Positions 7,817-16,498 are shown, counted from the stretch's first letter. The stretch: DNA of 64,000 nt from Microbacterium sp. SY138 (GCF_039729145.1 NZ_CP155793.1:2542001-2606000); one strand, 5' to 3'. Notes: generated by a model not told the origin, from the sequence alone. Numbers and translations are program-made.

Positions 7817-9546
7817 CCGATGCTCCCCGTCTCGGCGGCACAGCCCGCCGTGAGTACCGACGCCTCTCCCGATCCGTCGACATGCCCCCGCAGACGCATC
7901 GGAAGGTCACGCGCACGGCCGACATCCCGGTCTCGGCGGACGACGGAGCCGCACTCCTCACCGACCACTGGCATGCGGAGGGATCCGACGGGCACACCGT
8001 GCTGATCCGCACCCCGTACGGGCGTGACGGCATCGCCGGGGTGGCCCTGTTCCTCGCCGAACGCGGGCACCATGTCGTGGTGCAGAGCTGCCGGGGCACA
8101 TTCGGGTCGGGAGGAGTGTTCGACCCGCTGCACGACGAGGTCTCCGACGGACAGGCGACGATGCGGTGGTTGCGCGCGCAGCCGTGGGCGACAGGACGCG
8201 TGCACTCCTGGGGCGGAAGCTACTTCGGCGTGACCCAGTGGGCCTACTGCGACGGCGACGTGCGTCCGGACGCCCTGGGCATCGCGATCTCGGCGCGGCG
8301 GTTCGACGACGCGATCCTCTACCCGGGCGGCGGATTCTCGATCGACACGCCGCTCACGTGGGCGTACGCGCTGGACATCCAGGAGCGGTCGCTGCCGTCG
8401 AAGGCGTGGGCACTGCTGCGCGCCCGCCGCGCCTTCCGTCGGGGTGCGCTCGCGATCCCGCCTGCAGACGCGGTGCGCGTGGCACGTGGCGCGGACCCGC
8501 AGTTCTTCCGCGACTGGGTCGAGCACAGCGACGAAGGCGACCCCTGGTGGGAGCCGATGCACTTCGCACAGGACATCGAGAGCATCCCGCCGGTCACTCT
8601 CGTGGCCGGATGGCAGGACCTGTTCCTGGTCGGTCAGCTGGCGGACTACGCCGCACTCCGCGATGCGGGGCGCCCGGTGCGCCTCATCATCGGCGACTGG
8701 GTGCACGGTGCCCCCGAGATCACGGTGATCGGCGCCTGCGAGGTACTGCGCTCCTTCCGCGCGGACGCCGCCGCGGAGGGCGTACGCCTCGACGTGACCG
8801 GAGGAGGTGGCCCGCGGGAGCTGGAGATCTGGCCCCCGCCGCATTCGGCGATGTCGATGGCCCTCACCGCCGACGGACGACTCGACCGAAGCGGTGTCGA
8901 GCACCCCACCGCCGAGCTGACATACCGCTACGACCCGGCGGACCCGACGCCGGACGGGGGCGGACGCACGCTCAATCCCTTCTCCGCAGGGCGACGCAGA
9001 CAAAGCACCCGCGAACGCCGGGACGATGTCCTCGTGTTCACCGGTGATCCGCTTCCGGAAGACCTGATCGTCATCGGAGTGCCCGAGATCGCCCTGCGTC
9101 TCGCATCGTCGAATCCTCGAGCCGACCTGTTCGTGCGTCTCTGCGAGGTCGACTCCAGGGGCGTCTCCCGAGCGGTCACCGACGGGTATCGACGTCTCTC
9201 GCCCGACGAAACCGGCACCGAGGACACCGGCACCGACGTCACCGGCACCGACGACACCGGCACCGACGACACCGGCCGTATCCGGCTCGAACTCGCGCCC
9301 CTTGCCCACCGCTTCGCCGCAGGGTCGCGTCTGCGCGTGCAGGTGTCGTCCGGCGCCCACCCGCTGCATCTGCGCAACTCCGGCACCGATGATCCGGTGC
9401 GCGATCACTCGCGCCTGATCGCCAGCGAGCAGACCGTGCGTGTGGGAGGCTCCGATCCCGCCACCCTCACCCTGCCCGCCGCAGTGACGGCTGGGGCGCA
9501 CGCGGGGGCGGCGTCACCCGCCGTTCACCGCCGCGTGCCACGATGA
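7813..9546 (+). CDS. CocE/NonD family hydrolase (X-Pro dipeptidyl-peptidase-like)
   Basis: Serine hydrolase of 577 residues in the CocE/NonD family, which includes cocaine esterase and X-Pro dipeptidyl-peptidases. The nucleophile elbow is HSWGGSYFGVTQ (about residues 133-144) and the C-terminal third is the jelly-roll domain of the family (LAPLAHRFAAGSRLRVQVSS). Within that domain, residues 465-489 are a low-complexity run of five TGT-type pentads encoded by a 15-bp tandem repeat, probably a variable surface loop. The start at 7813 overlaps the MFS stop by 4 bp; an ATG 23 codons downstream is possible. It is the last gene of the coupled LacI-controlled set and probably cleaves an ester or amide substrate. 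Confidence 0.86.
   Translation: MTDAPRLGGTARREYRRLSRSVDMPPQTHRKVTRTADIPVSADDGAALLTDHWHAEGSDGHTVLIRTPYGRDGIAGVALFLAERGHHVVVQSCRGTFGSGGVFDPLHDEVSDGQATMRWLRAQPWATGRVHSWGGSYFGVTQWAYCDGDVRPDALGIAISARRFDDAILYPGGGFSIDTPLTWAYALDIQERSLPSKAWALLRARRAFRRGALAIPPADAVRVARGADPQFFRDWVEHSDEGDPWWEPMHFAQDIESIPPVTLVAGWQDLFLVGQLADYAALRDAGRPVRLIIGDWVHGAPEITVIGACEVLRSFRADAAAEGVRLDVTGGGGPRELEIWPPPHSAMSMALTADGRLDRSGVEHPTAELTYRYDPADPTPDGGGRTLNPFSAGRRRQSTRERRDDVLVFTGDPLPEDLIVIGVPEIALRLASSNPRADLFVRLCEVDSRGVSRAVTDGYRRLSPDETGTEDTGTDVTGTDDTGTDDTGRIRLELAPLAHRFAAGSRLRVQVSSGAHPLHLRNSGTDDPVRDHSRLIASEQTVRVGGSDPATLTLPAAVTAGAHAGAASPAVHRRVPR
9205..9279 (+). repeat. 15-bp tandem repeat (five units) inside the CocE gene
   Basis: Five in-frame 15-bp units of the form GACGACACCGGCACC, with small differences between copies, encode DETGT-EDTGT-DVTGT-DDTGT-DDTGR. 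Because the unit is a multiple of three, copy-number change by slippage would keep the frame. Confidence 0.9.
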
Positions 9547-9550
9547 CGGG

Positions 9551-10780
9551 ATGCCCCTCGCCCGTCGCCTGACACTCGCGGATGCCGTCGCCATCGGCCT
9601 CGGATCGATGATCGGCGCCGGCGTCTTCGCGGTGTGGGCACCCGCGATCGGGGTCGCCGGGAGCGGGATCCTCATCGCCCTCGCGATCGCCGCCGTCGTC
9701 GCGTACTGCAACGCCACCTCGTCGGCGCAGCTCGCCGCCGCCCACCCCGTCGCCGGCGGCACGTATGCCTATGCCCGCGCCGAGATCGGCCCCTGGTGGG
9801 GCTTCATCGCGGGGTGGAGCTTCGTGATCGGCAAGATCGCGAGCTGCGCAGCCATGGCCATGACGTTCGCCGCCTATGCAGCCCCCGCCGGCTGGCAGGT
9901 GCCCGTCGCCGTCTCGGCCGTCGTGCTTCTCGCCGTCGTGAACTGCTTCGGTGTGACCCGCACAGCACTGGTCACCCGCATCCTCGTGGCGTGCTCGCTG
10001 CTCGGGCTCGCGGTCGCGGTCGGATTCGGTATAGCAGCCGCCCCGACGGCCGCTCCTCCTCCGCTGCCCGAGGCGACGGTCTACGGGGTGCTCCAGGGAG
10101 CCGGGCTGCTGTTCTTCGCGTTCGCCGGATACGCGCGCATCGCGACGATGGGCGAAGAGGTCGTCGACCCCGCCCGCACGATCCCCCGTGCGATCGTGTT
10201 CGCCCTGGGCGGCGCCGTTGTCGTGTACGCACTGGTCGGGTCGGTCGTCGTGCTCGTGCTCGGTGCCGAAGCGATCGGGGCGACGGCGCCGCTGGTCGAT
10301 CTGCTCGCCGCAGCCGGTGCATCGGTGTGGATTCCGGTGCTCCGCGTGGCCGCGGCTGCCGCCTCGCTCGGCGCGCTCCTGGCGCTGCTGACCGGAATCG
10401 GCCGCACGACCCTGGCGATGGCCCGCGAGGGCGATGTTCCGCGGTTCCTCGCGAAGATCGACCGGAACCACCAGGTTCCGCAGCGTGCCGAGATCACCAT
10501 CGCCCTCATCGTGATCGCCATCGTGCTCGTCGCCGACCTGCGCGGTGCCATCGGCTTCTCCTCCTTCGGTGTCCTCCTCTACTACCTCATCGCGAACGCC
10601 GCGGCCTTCCGGCAGCGCGGGCGTGCGCGACGCTACCCGCGAGCGCTGCAGGTTCTCGGTGCCCTCGGATGTCTGGTCCTGGTGAACACCCTGCCCGTGT
10701 TCGCGTCGATCATCGGCACCGCCGTCGTGCTGCTCGGCATCGGATACCGCCTGCTGCGTCTGCGGCTCACACGGGCCTGA
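9551..10780 (+). CDS. APC family amino acid permease
   Basis: Membrane transporter of 409 residues in the amino acid-polyamine-organocation family. The N-terminal signature TLADAVAIGLGSMIGAGVFA (residues 8-27) holds the GSMIGAG unwound region of helix 1 that binds the substrate carboxylate, and about 11-12 hydrophobic helices follow. It starts 4 bp after the CocE stop and may be read with that cluster, although a CACGAT hexamer 6 nt before the ATG could give a separate leaderless transcript. If it belongs to the operon, an amino-acid-containing product such as an amide or amino-acyl ester would be plausible. Specificity is unknown. Confidence 0.82.
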   Translation: MPLARRLTLADAVAIGLGSMIGAGVFAVWAPAIGVAGSGILIALAIAAVVAYCNATSSAQLAAAHPVAGGTYAYARAEIGPWWGFIAGWSFVIGKIASCAAMAMTFAAYAAPAGWQVPVAVSAVVLLAVVNCFGVTRTALVTRILVACSLLGLAVAVGFGIAAAPTAAPPPLPEATVYGVLQGAGLLFFAFAGYARIATMGEEVVDPARTIPRAIVFALGGAVVVYALVGSVVVLVLGAEAIGATAPLVDLLAAAGASVWIPVLRVAAAAASLGALLALLTGIGRTTLAMAREGDVPRFLAKIDRNHQVPQRAEITIALIVIAIVLVADLRGAIGFSSFGVLLYYLIANAAAFRQRGRARRYPRALQVLGALGCLVLVNTLPVFASIIGTAVVLLGIGYRLLRLRLTRA

Positions 10781-10800
10781 ACTCCTCGGGCGCTGAGCTC

Positions 10801-10827
10801 CTCGGGGTTGAGCCCTCGGGGTTGAGC
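10801..10827 (+). repeat. Two direct copies of CTCGGGGTTGAGC
   Basis: CTCGGGGTTGAGC occurs at 10801-10813 and 10815-10827, with a related partial copy (CTCGGGCGCTGAGC) just before, in the 79 bp between the convergent APC permease and AraC genes. No clear terminator hairpin is visible here. It may be simple duplication. Confidence 0.6.
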
Positions 10828-10859
10828 TCTCACGACTCCGGGGCTCCGCCTGTCCGATC

Positions 10860-11651
10860 TCAGCCGCGCGTCTCGGAACGGTACACCCGCGGCGCGATGC
10901 CGAGCACAGCCTGGAAGTCCCGCGTGAGATGCGCATGATCGGCGTACCCGAGTTCTGCGGCGATCGAAGCCAGGTCGACTCCCGGCTCGTCGCGTACCCG
11001 CTGCGCCGCCTCCTGCAGGCGCCGACGCCGGATCATCGCGGCCGGCGAGAGCCCGACGTGGCGGTGCGTCATGCGCTGCAGGGTCCGCACCGAGACCGCC
11101 AGGCGTGTGGCGGCCTCCTCCGTGGTGAGGGCGGCCCCGTCTCCCATCAGCACCTCCATGGCGGCATTGGCCTGGCGTGCAGGTTCGCCAACCGGTCCCA
11201 CACGCTTCTCGAGCCACCGGGAGACAGCCTCGACCGCCCGTTCCCGGCGCCCTTCACCCGCCTCCATCGCGTCGGCCACGGCACGGCGGAGGTCGGCGAC
11301 GACCTCTCCCGCGTCGAGCACCCGCTCCGCGTCGACCAGGGATGACGGATCGTCGATCAGCGCGACGACTGCTGCCGGTCGCAGAAGGGCACCGACAGCC
11401 CATCCGCTCCCCTGCAGATCGCGGTGGGACAGGCGGGTGGTCGCGCCCGACAGCGTCACGGCATCCGCATCGACGACGAGGTTGAGCGCCGGATAGGCGA
11501 CCACCTCCTGCCGCGACGAGCGCCCGGGCTCGATGTCCCACTCCGGAATCCAGAACCACGCGACCAGATCCGCCACCGACGACGGTGCCGGCAACCGATG
11601 GAACTGCGGCAGACGTGCGGGATACAGCACACCGCGGCTCGGGTTCACCAT
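10860..11651 (-). CDS. AraC family transcriptional regulator
   Basis: Regulator of 263 residues with a C-terminal double helix-turn-helix: TRLAVSVRTLQRMTHRHVGL (first) and LASIAAELGYADHAHLTRDF (second). The N-terminal part (PARLPQFHRLPAPSSVADLV) resembles the cupin-like sensing domain of small actinobacterial AraC proteins. It is divergent from the VOC-protein gene with 87 bp between the start codons, a usual regulator-target arrangement. A -10 hexamer TACGCT ends 6 nt before the ATG, so the transcript is probably leaderless. The inducer is unknown. Confidence 0.88.
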   Translation of the reverse strand: MVNPSRGVLYPARLPQFHRLPAPSSVADLVAWFWIPEWDIEPGRSSRQEVVAYPALNLVVDADAVTLSGATTRLSHRDLQGSGWAVGALLRPAAVVALIDDPSSLVDAERVLDAGEVVADLRRAVADAMEAGEGRRERAVEAVSRWLEKRVGPVGEPARQANAAMEVLMGDGAALTTEEAATRLAVSVRTLQRMTHRHVGLSPAAMIRRRRLQEAAQRVRDEPGVDLASIAAELGYADHAHLTRDFQAVLGIAPRVYRSETRG

Positions 11652-11657
11652 AGCCCC

Positions 11658-11663
11658 AGCGTA
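11658..11663 (-). promoter_or_regulatory. -10 hexamer TACGCT, leaderless AraC transcript
   Basis: TACGCT read on the minus strand ends 6 nt before the ATG at 11651, placing the expected transcription start on the start codon. Confidence 0.5.
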
Positions 11664-11726
11664 GGCTCCGGACCCGACATCCGGATGCTGTCGCAGATCT
11701 TCAAGCCACCGCCATCCCGACCCGCC

Positions 11727-11732
11727 TAACGT
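11727..11732 (+). promoter_or_regulatory. -10 hexamer TAACGT, leaderless VOC transcript
   Basis: TAACGT ends 6 nt before the ATG at 11739, so transcription is expected to start at or next to the start codon. There is no ribosome binding site. Confidence 0.5.
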
Positions 11733-11738
11733 GGCGGC

Positions 11739-12329
11739 ATGAGCACTGACGACACCACGAACGACACCACCGCGAAGACCACCGCGAAGACCACCGCGAA
11801 GACCACCGCGAACGCCCCGACGACCGGGACGAACGGGACATACACGACGAACGGGCGCCCGAACAGCGCCACCTCCCTCACGCCCTTCCTGGCGATCCCC
11901 GACGCGAAGCAGGCGATCGAGTTCTACCGCGACGTCTTCGGCGCCCGCGTCATCGACGTCACGGAGTTCGGCGGGGTGGTCGCGCACGCCGACCTCGACT
12001 TCGGTCTCGGCCTGCTCCAGCTCGGAGAGCCGAACCCCGACTACCACCTCGTGCGCTCCCCCGACGGCGACGACGACTGCTACTCCATGGGTCTGTACGT
12101 CTCGGACGTCGATGCGGTCGTCGAGAAGGCCGTCGCCGCGGGAGCGGCCGTGCGTGAAGCGCCCGCGCCCTTCGTCTCGGGCGACCGGTTCGCCAGCATC
12201 CGCGATCCGTTCGGTGTGCGCTGGTCGGTCATGACCCGTGTCGAGGACATCTCCGACGAGGAGAGCAGCCGCCGGGTGGCCGAATGGGCAGCGTCGTTCA
12301 GCGCGGAGCCGACGGACGGCGCGAGCTGA
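11739..12329 (+). CDS. VOC family protein (PhnB/glyoxalase-like)
   Basis: Protein of 196 residues. Residues about 45-175 form a vicinal-oxygen-chelate fold of the PhnB type, with SLTPFLAIPDAKQAIEFYRD opening the first beta-alpha-beta-beta-beta module and RFASIRDPFGVRWSVMTRVE closing the second. PhnB-type members include resistance proteins and unassigned enzymes. The first 40 residues are a Thr/Lys/Asn-rich tail with four TTAK-type repeats, unusual for this family and probably disordered. It is divergent from an AraC regulator, and its 3' end overlaps the convergent SGNH hydrolase gene by 32 bp. The reaction cannot be assigned. Confidence 0.82.
   Translation: MSTDDTTNDTTAKTTAKTTAKTTANAPTTGTNGTYTTNGRPNSATSLTPFLAIPDAKQAIEFYRDVFGARVIDVTEFGGVVAHADLDFGLGLLQLGEPNPDYHLVRSPDGDDDCYSMGLYVSDVDAVVEKAVAAGAAVREAPAPFVSGDRFASIRDPFGVRWSVMTRVEDISDEESSRRVAEWAASFSAEPTDGAS
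11766..11813 (+). repeat. 12-bp tandem repeat (four units) in the VOC gene
   Basis: Four in-frame copies of ACCACCGCGAAG, the last ending AAC, encode TTAK-TTAK-TTAK-TTAN in the N-terminal tail of the VOC protein. Confidence 0.9.
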
Positions 12330-13104
12330 GCGACCTCTCCGCCGCGCGATACACCGCCGGCAGCAGCGCCTCGGCTGTGCGGCGATACCCGAGCGCGCTC
12401 GGATGGAAGCGGTCGAGGCTGAACATCGCTTCGGGCTCGTCGAAGAACATCGATCCCACCGCGTGGCGCAGATCCACCGGCTCGGCGCCCGCCTGTCGGG
12501 CCGTCTCGTCCTGGATCTCAGCGAGACGGCGCGACAGGCTCGACGCGATCCGCCGGAGGGGCTGCGGCACGGCGCGCAACGCACCGAGGTCGGGGCAGGT
12601 GCCCACGACGACCTCGGCACCCATCTCGCGCAGCCGGCGGATCGTCTCGTGCAGATGCTGCGCGGACAGCCCCACCGGCAGCCGGTGGGTCACGTCGTTC
12701 CCTCCGACGACGATCACGGCCACGTGTGGGCGGTACTCGGCGGGCAGGGCGTCGAGCTGAGCGGGGAGATCGGGCGACTCCGCACCGACCGCTGCCGCCG
12801 TGCGCAGCCTCACGGGGCGGTGCATCCGGCGTCCTGTCGACTTCGCCAGACGCCCGCCGAGCGTCTCCTTGCGGTGCTCGGCTCCGAGACCCGCGGCGAT
12901 CGAGTCGCCGAGCACCAGCAGGTCGAGGGGCGCTCCGTCGAGACCTCGACGCCAGAGGCGATCCGCATCGAGTGCTTCCTCCCCCAGCGGCTTCCCGATC
13001 CGCCGTCGCGCGAGCGCCGCCTGTCGGCCGAGCACGAGCCGGAAGCCGATGAGGAGCGCAACGAGTGTCGCCCCGGCCAGAACGGGGATGCGGAAGCGGC
13101 TCAC
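12298..13104 (-). CDS. Membrane-anchored SGNH/GDSL hydrolase
   Basis: Esterase-fold protein of 268 residues. The N-terminus (FRIPVLAGATLVALLIGFRL) is a single signal-anchor helix, so the domain probably lies outside the membrane. The SGNH blocks are visible: LLVLGDSIAAGLG (Ser), a middle Gly region, VVGGNDVTH (Asn) and SLDRFHPSALGY (Asp-x-x-His). The GTG at 13104 gives a start just before the anchor helix; the reading frame is open up to 13203 but would overlap hisS. Substrates of this group include acylated envelope polymers and lipids; the specific role is unknown. It follows hisS by about 64 bp on the same strand. Confidence 0.82.
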   Translation of the reverse strand: MSRFRIPVLAGATLVALLIGFRLVLGRQAALARRRIGKPLGEEALDADRLWRRGLDGAPLDLLVLGDSIAAGLGAEHRKETLGGRLAKSTGRRMHRPVRLRTAAAVGAESPDLPAQLDALPAEYRPHVAVIVVGGNDVTHRLPVGLSAQHLHETIRRLREMGAEVVVGTCPDLGALRAVPQPLRRIASSLSRRLAEIQDETARQAGAEPVDLRHAVGSMFFDEPEAMFSLDRFHPSALGYRRTAEALLPAVYRAAERSLSSRRPSAPR

Positions 13105-13168
13105 GCCCTGATTCCATCCCGACACCGTGAACGCGGCGTGAACGGGATCCGGCGACGACCCCGGCTCG

Positions 13169-14446
13169 TCAGGAGAGCGGCTTGAGCTCCAGCTCGTCGG
13201 CACCGGTGGAGACGGTCGCGAAGGCGGTGTAGCCGTCGGCAGCCGATCGCTCCAGCAGCGCCTTGACGTTCTTGGTGCGTCGCTCGAGCCGCACCCTGGC
13301 CCCGCCGGCGATCAGTGCCGCCTTGTGCCGGACCAGCTCGTGCACCGGAACTTCGGCATCGTGGATGAGCACGACCGCCCGCGCCCCGGCATCGGCCTCA
13401 TCGGCGATCAAGTCGACCAGGCGTTCGAATCCGAGCGAGAAGCCCACCGCCGGTACCTGCTGCCCGAGGAAGCGCCCGATCATGCCGTCGTACCGGCCGC
13501 CACCTCCGAGCGAGTACCCGACGGAGGGGTGCGCGAGCTCGAAGATCGTGCCCGTGTAGTACCCCATGCCACGCACGAGGAACGGATCGAAGACGAGCGG
13601 GATGTCGGACTGACCGCGCCCCGCGGCCACGGCCTCGCCGATGCCGACCAGGTGCTCGATCAGCTCGGCCGGTGCCCCCTCGGGCAGCGCCTTGCGGATC
13701 TGCCGCTCGCCGAACGGGTGGTACTCCATGGTCTGCGGACGTCGCAGGAAGGCGTCGAACGCGTCGGCGGCCGCAGTCGAGGCACTGCGCTCCCGCAGCT
13801 CGGTCGCCACCCCCTCGGGGCCGATCTTGTCGAGCTTGTCGATCGTGATGAGCACCCCTGGGCGCTCCTCCGCCGTGAACCCGAAGCTGTCGAGCATCCA
13901 ATCCAGCACCCGGCGGTCGTTGATGCGCACGGTCGCGCCCTCGAGGCCCAGCGCGTCGACGGCGTCGAGCGAGGCGACCATCAGCTCGGCCTCGGCGCGC
14001 GAGGAGTCATCGCCCATGATGTCGATGTCGCACTGCACGAACTGACGGTAGCGGCCCTTCTGCGGACGCTCGGCGCGCCAGACCGGACCGATCTGGATCG
14101 AGCGGAACACGGTGGGGAGCTGACCACGGTTGCTCGCGTAGAAGCGCGCGAGCGGCACGGTCAGGTCGTACCGGAGGCCGAGATCGGAGAGCGCGGCCGG
14201 GTCGTCGGCGGCGGCGCGGATCGCATCGGCATCGAGACCACGGCGCAGGATGTTGTACGAGAGCTTCTCGTTGTCGCCACCGATACCGGCATGCAGTCGC
14301 TCGTAGTCCTCGACGACGGGCGTCTCGATCTCGTCGAATCCGTGTGCGAGGTAGCGCTCGCGGATGACGGAGAGCACACGCTCACGGCGGGCCTTGTCGG
14401 CGGGGAGGATGTCGCGCATGCCGCGCGGCGGATTCACGGTAGCCAC
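13169..14446 (-). CDS. hisS: Histidine-tRNA ligase
   Basis: Class II aminoacyl-tRNA synthetase of 425 residues that charges tRNA-His in the cytosol. The N-terminus has NPPRGMRDILPADKARRE, motif 2 has FRSIQIGPVWRAERPQKGRY, and the histidine-binding and motif 3 regions are seen in LVRGMGYYTGTIFEL and VGFSLGFERL. The C-terminal anticodon-binding domain (residues about 330-425) is present and the length is normal. The start is GTG at 14446, giving MATVNPPRG. It lies 42 bp after mazG on the same strand. Confidence 0.95.
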   Translation of the reverse strand: MATVNPPRGMRDILPADKARRERVLSVIRERYLAHGFDEIETPVVEDYERLHAGIGGDNEKLSYNILRRGLDADAIRAAADDPAALSDLGLRYDLTVPLARFYASNRGQLPTVFRSIQIGPVWRAERPQKGRYRQFVQCDIDIMGDDSSRAEAELMVASLDAVDALGLEGATVRINDRRVLDWMLDSFGFTAEERPGVLITIDKLDKIGPEGVATELRERSASTAAADAFDAFLRRPQTMEYHPFGERQIRKALPEGAPAELIEHLVGIGEAVAAGRGQSDIPLVFDPFLVRGMGYYTGTIFELAHPSVGYSLGGGGRYDGMIGRFLGQQVPAVGFSLGFERLVDLIADEADAGARAVVLIHDAEVPVHELVRHKAALIAGGARVRLERRTKNVKALLERSAADGYTAFATVSTGADELELKPLS

Positions 14447-14488
14447 GGTTCCATCTTCCCAGGTCTGTCGGCGTCGTCGCGCCGGGCG

Positions 14489-15166
14489 TCAGGAGGCGGC
14501 TTCGGCCGCGCGCACGTCGTCTTCGAGCACCCGCAGCCGCTCGCGCAGCGCCCGCTCGGCATCCCAGCCCTCGGCGCGCGCCGTCGCGACGAGGGCGAGG
14601 AGCGCTTCGCCGAGCTCCGCTTCCGAGTCCGGCGAGACGGCGGCCGGTGTCGGGTCGATCGTCACGCCCGCACCGGCGGCGCGGCCCGCGAGCTTCTGTG
14701 CGAGCGCGAGCGCCGGCATCCCCCGCGGCACACCGTCGAGCACGCTGCGTCGCGTGCGCTTCTCGGCCGCCTTCGCCGCGTTCCAGTGCACCAGCACCTG
14801 TTCGGGGGTGTCGGCGACCTCCCCGGCGAACACGTGAGGATGGCGACGCACCATCTTCTCGGTGAGCGTGCGCGCCACATCGTCGATGTCGAACGGATCA
14901 TCCGGGTCCTGAGCCGCGATGGCGGAGTGGAACAGCACCTGCCACAGCAGATCGCCCAGCTCCTCGCGAAGGTCGTCGCGACTGCCGGCCTCGACCGCGT
15001 CGATCACCTCGTGCGACTCCTCGATGAGGTACGGCACGAGGTCGCGGTGCGTGATCTGCTGCGACCACACGCAGCGGTCCCTGACCGCGTGCATGGTGTC
15101 GGCGGCCTGACGGAGCGGATCCTGTGCGTCGTCGACGCCGGCATCGGTCTCGGGCTGAGCGCTCAC
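14489..15166 (-). CDS. mazG: MazG family nucleoside triphosphate pyrophosphohydrolase
   Basis: All-alpha NTP pyrophosphatase of 225 residues that hydrolyses (d)NTPs to monophosphates and PPi as a house-cleaning or stress-response enzyme. The metal-binding helices are clear: YLIEESHEVIDAVEAG (EExxE) and DDLREELGDLLWQVLFH (ExxD). One MazG domain of about 120 residues is followed by a degenerate C-terminal half, as in other actinobacterial MazG proteins. The GTG at 15166 has GAGGAGG 5 nt upstream. It stands between nhaA and hisS on the same strand. Confidence 0.9.
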   Translation of the reverse strand: MSAQPETDAGVDDAQDPLRQAADTMHAVRDRCVWSQQITHRDLVPYLIEESHEVIDAVEAGSRDDLREELGDLLWQVLFHSAIAAQDPDDPFDIDDVARTLTEKMVRRHPHVFAGEVADTPEQVLVHWNAAKAAEKRTRRSVLDGVPRGMPALALAQKLAGRAAGAGVTIDPTPAAVSPDSEAELGEALLALVATARAEGWDAERALRERLRVLEDDVRAAEAAS

Positions 15167-15230
15167 GCTTCCTCCTCGAATCGGTCGGGCGCGGAGAGGC
15201 CCCGAGTCGGACTTCCCGTCATGATGCCTC

Positions 15231-16400
15231 TCAGGATGCTGCGGATGCGACCCGACGGTACCAGCGGGCCCGCAGCGACACGATGATCCCGGAGAGCACG
15301 AGAGCGATCAGCGACCCCACGAGCACGCCGAGGATCGCCTGGTCCCTGATGCCGCCGTCGTCGGCGAAGGCGAGATTCGCCAGCAGCAGAGAGACCGTGA
15401 AGCCGATGCCGCCGAGGGCTCCCGCGGCGAGGATGTCGGCGAACGGCAGCGCCGGATCGGCGCCCTTCGGGCGGATGCGCATCGCCAGCCAGCCGAACAG
15501 CGAGATGCCGATGATCTTGCCCACGGGCAGGGCCACGACGATGGCCCAGAACGCCGGCGACAGCTGCGTGATCGACACGGCGGGGATCACGACGAACGCC
15601 GCGACGAACGCGAACAGCGGCAGGATCGCACCGTTCACGGTCGGTTCGAGCGCATGCCGGGTGCGACCGGCGGGAACGGGCGACATCACGAGGCCCAGCA
15701 GCACACCGGCGATCGTGGCATGGATGCCGGAGGAAGCGACCAGGCCCCAGGTGAGCACGCCGACCAGGACCATCGCCACCGCGATCAGCGGGTGCCCCTT
15801 GGCGTGCAGGAGCCGGCTCAGCGCCCAGAACACCGCGACGCCGACGATCGCGAGGCCGAACAGCAGCCACTGCACGTCGTCGGCGAACAGCACCGCGATG
15901 AAGATGATGCCGATGATGTCGTCGAGGATGGCCAGCGCGAGCAGGAAGACGCGCACCCGCGACGGCAGCCCCTTGCCGAACATCGCCAGCACCCCGAGGG
16001 CGAAGGCAATGTCGGTCGCCGTGGGGATGGGCCAGCCCGGCGCCGTGGTGCCGTCGCCGCCGGCGATCAGGAGGTAGACCGCGATCGGGACGAGCACGCC
16101 TCCGGTTGCCGCGATCGCGGGCTGCACGGCCTTGCGTGGGGAGTCGAGCTCGCCGTGGGTCAGTTCGTGACGCAGCTCGATGGCCACGACGAGGAAGAAG
16201 ACGGCGAGAAGACCGTCGGACACCCAGTGCGCGATGGACAGGTCGAGAGCGGTGCCGGGGATCGCGATGTGGAAGTCGAGGAAGGCGGCGAGCGCGTCGT
16301 GCGTCGGGAGGTTCGCGAGGAGCAGCCCGAGCCCGGCCGCGACGAGGAGGAGGACGGCAGGAAACTGCTGTCCGCGGAGGGGATTCGCTGAGATGCGCAT
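15231..16400 (-). CDS. nhaA: Na+/H+ antiporter NhaA
   Basis: Membrane antiporter of 389 residues exchanging internal Na+ for external protons for pH and sodium homeostasis. NhaA landmarks are IPTATDIAFALGVLAMFG (unwound helix 4 region), LALAILDDIIGIIFIA (the adjacent Asp pair equivalent to E. coli Asp163-Asp164) and the C-terminal ALGGIGFTVSLLLANLAF. The ATG at 16400 (MRISANPLRG) is preferred because a -10 hexamer TACGAT ends 7 nt before it, while an ATG at 16409 would lie within that hexamer. The gene is divergent from ppc. Confidence 0.92.
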   Translation of the reverse strand: MRISANPLRGQQFPAVLLLVAAGLGLLLANLPTHDALAAFLDFHIAIPGTALDLSIAHWVSDGLLAVFFLVVAIELRHELTHGELDSPRKAVQPAIAATGGVLVPIAVYLLIAGGDGTTAPGWPIPTATDIAFALGVLAMFGKGLPSRVRVFLLALAILDDIIGIIFIAVLFADDVQWLLFGLAIVGVAVFWALSRLLHAKGHPLIAVAMVLVGVLTWGLVASSGIHATIAGVLLGLVMSPVPAGRTRHALEPTVNGAILPLFAFVAAFVVIPAVSITQLSPAFWAIVVALPVGKIIGISLFGWLAMRIRPKGADPALPFADILAAGALGGIGFTVSLLLANLAFADDGGIRDQAILGVLVGSLIALVLSGIIVSLRARWYRRVASAAS

Positions 16401-16407
16401 TCCCCCC

Positions 16408-16413
16408 ATCGTA
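16408..16413 (-). promoter_or_regulatory. -10 hexamer TACGAT, leaderless nhaA transcript
   Basis: TACGAT on the minus strand ends 7 nt before the ATG at 16400. It decides the start between two in-frame ATGs, since the upstream ATG at 16409 overlaps the hexamer. Confidence 0.5.
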
Positions 16414-16498
16414 GGTCGCCGGGAAGCCCCGGTGCTTCTCTCGATCCCGTGCCCGGACGCAGTCCGTCATGCGTGCAGGACACCCCTTCCCCGAGGGA

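Noticed and set aside
9205..9279. CRISPR-like repeat
   Set aside because: Units are contiguous, 15 bp and in frame within a coding sequence, without spacers.
13325..15286. A 653-codon plus-strand open frame across hisS and mazG
   Set aside because: It spans two well-supported minus-strand genes and their intergenic gap and shows only the composition expected of a complement frame.
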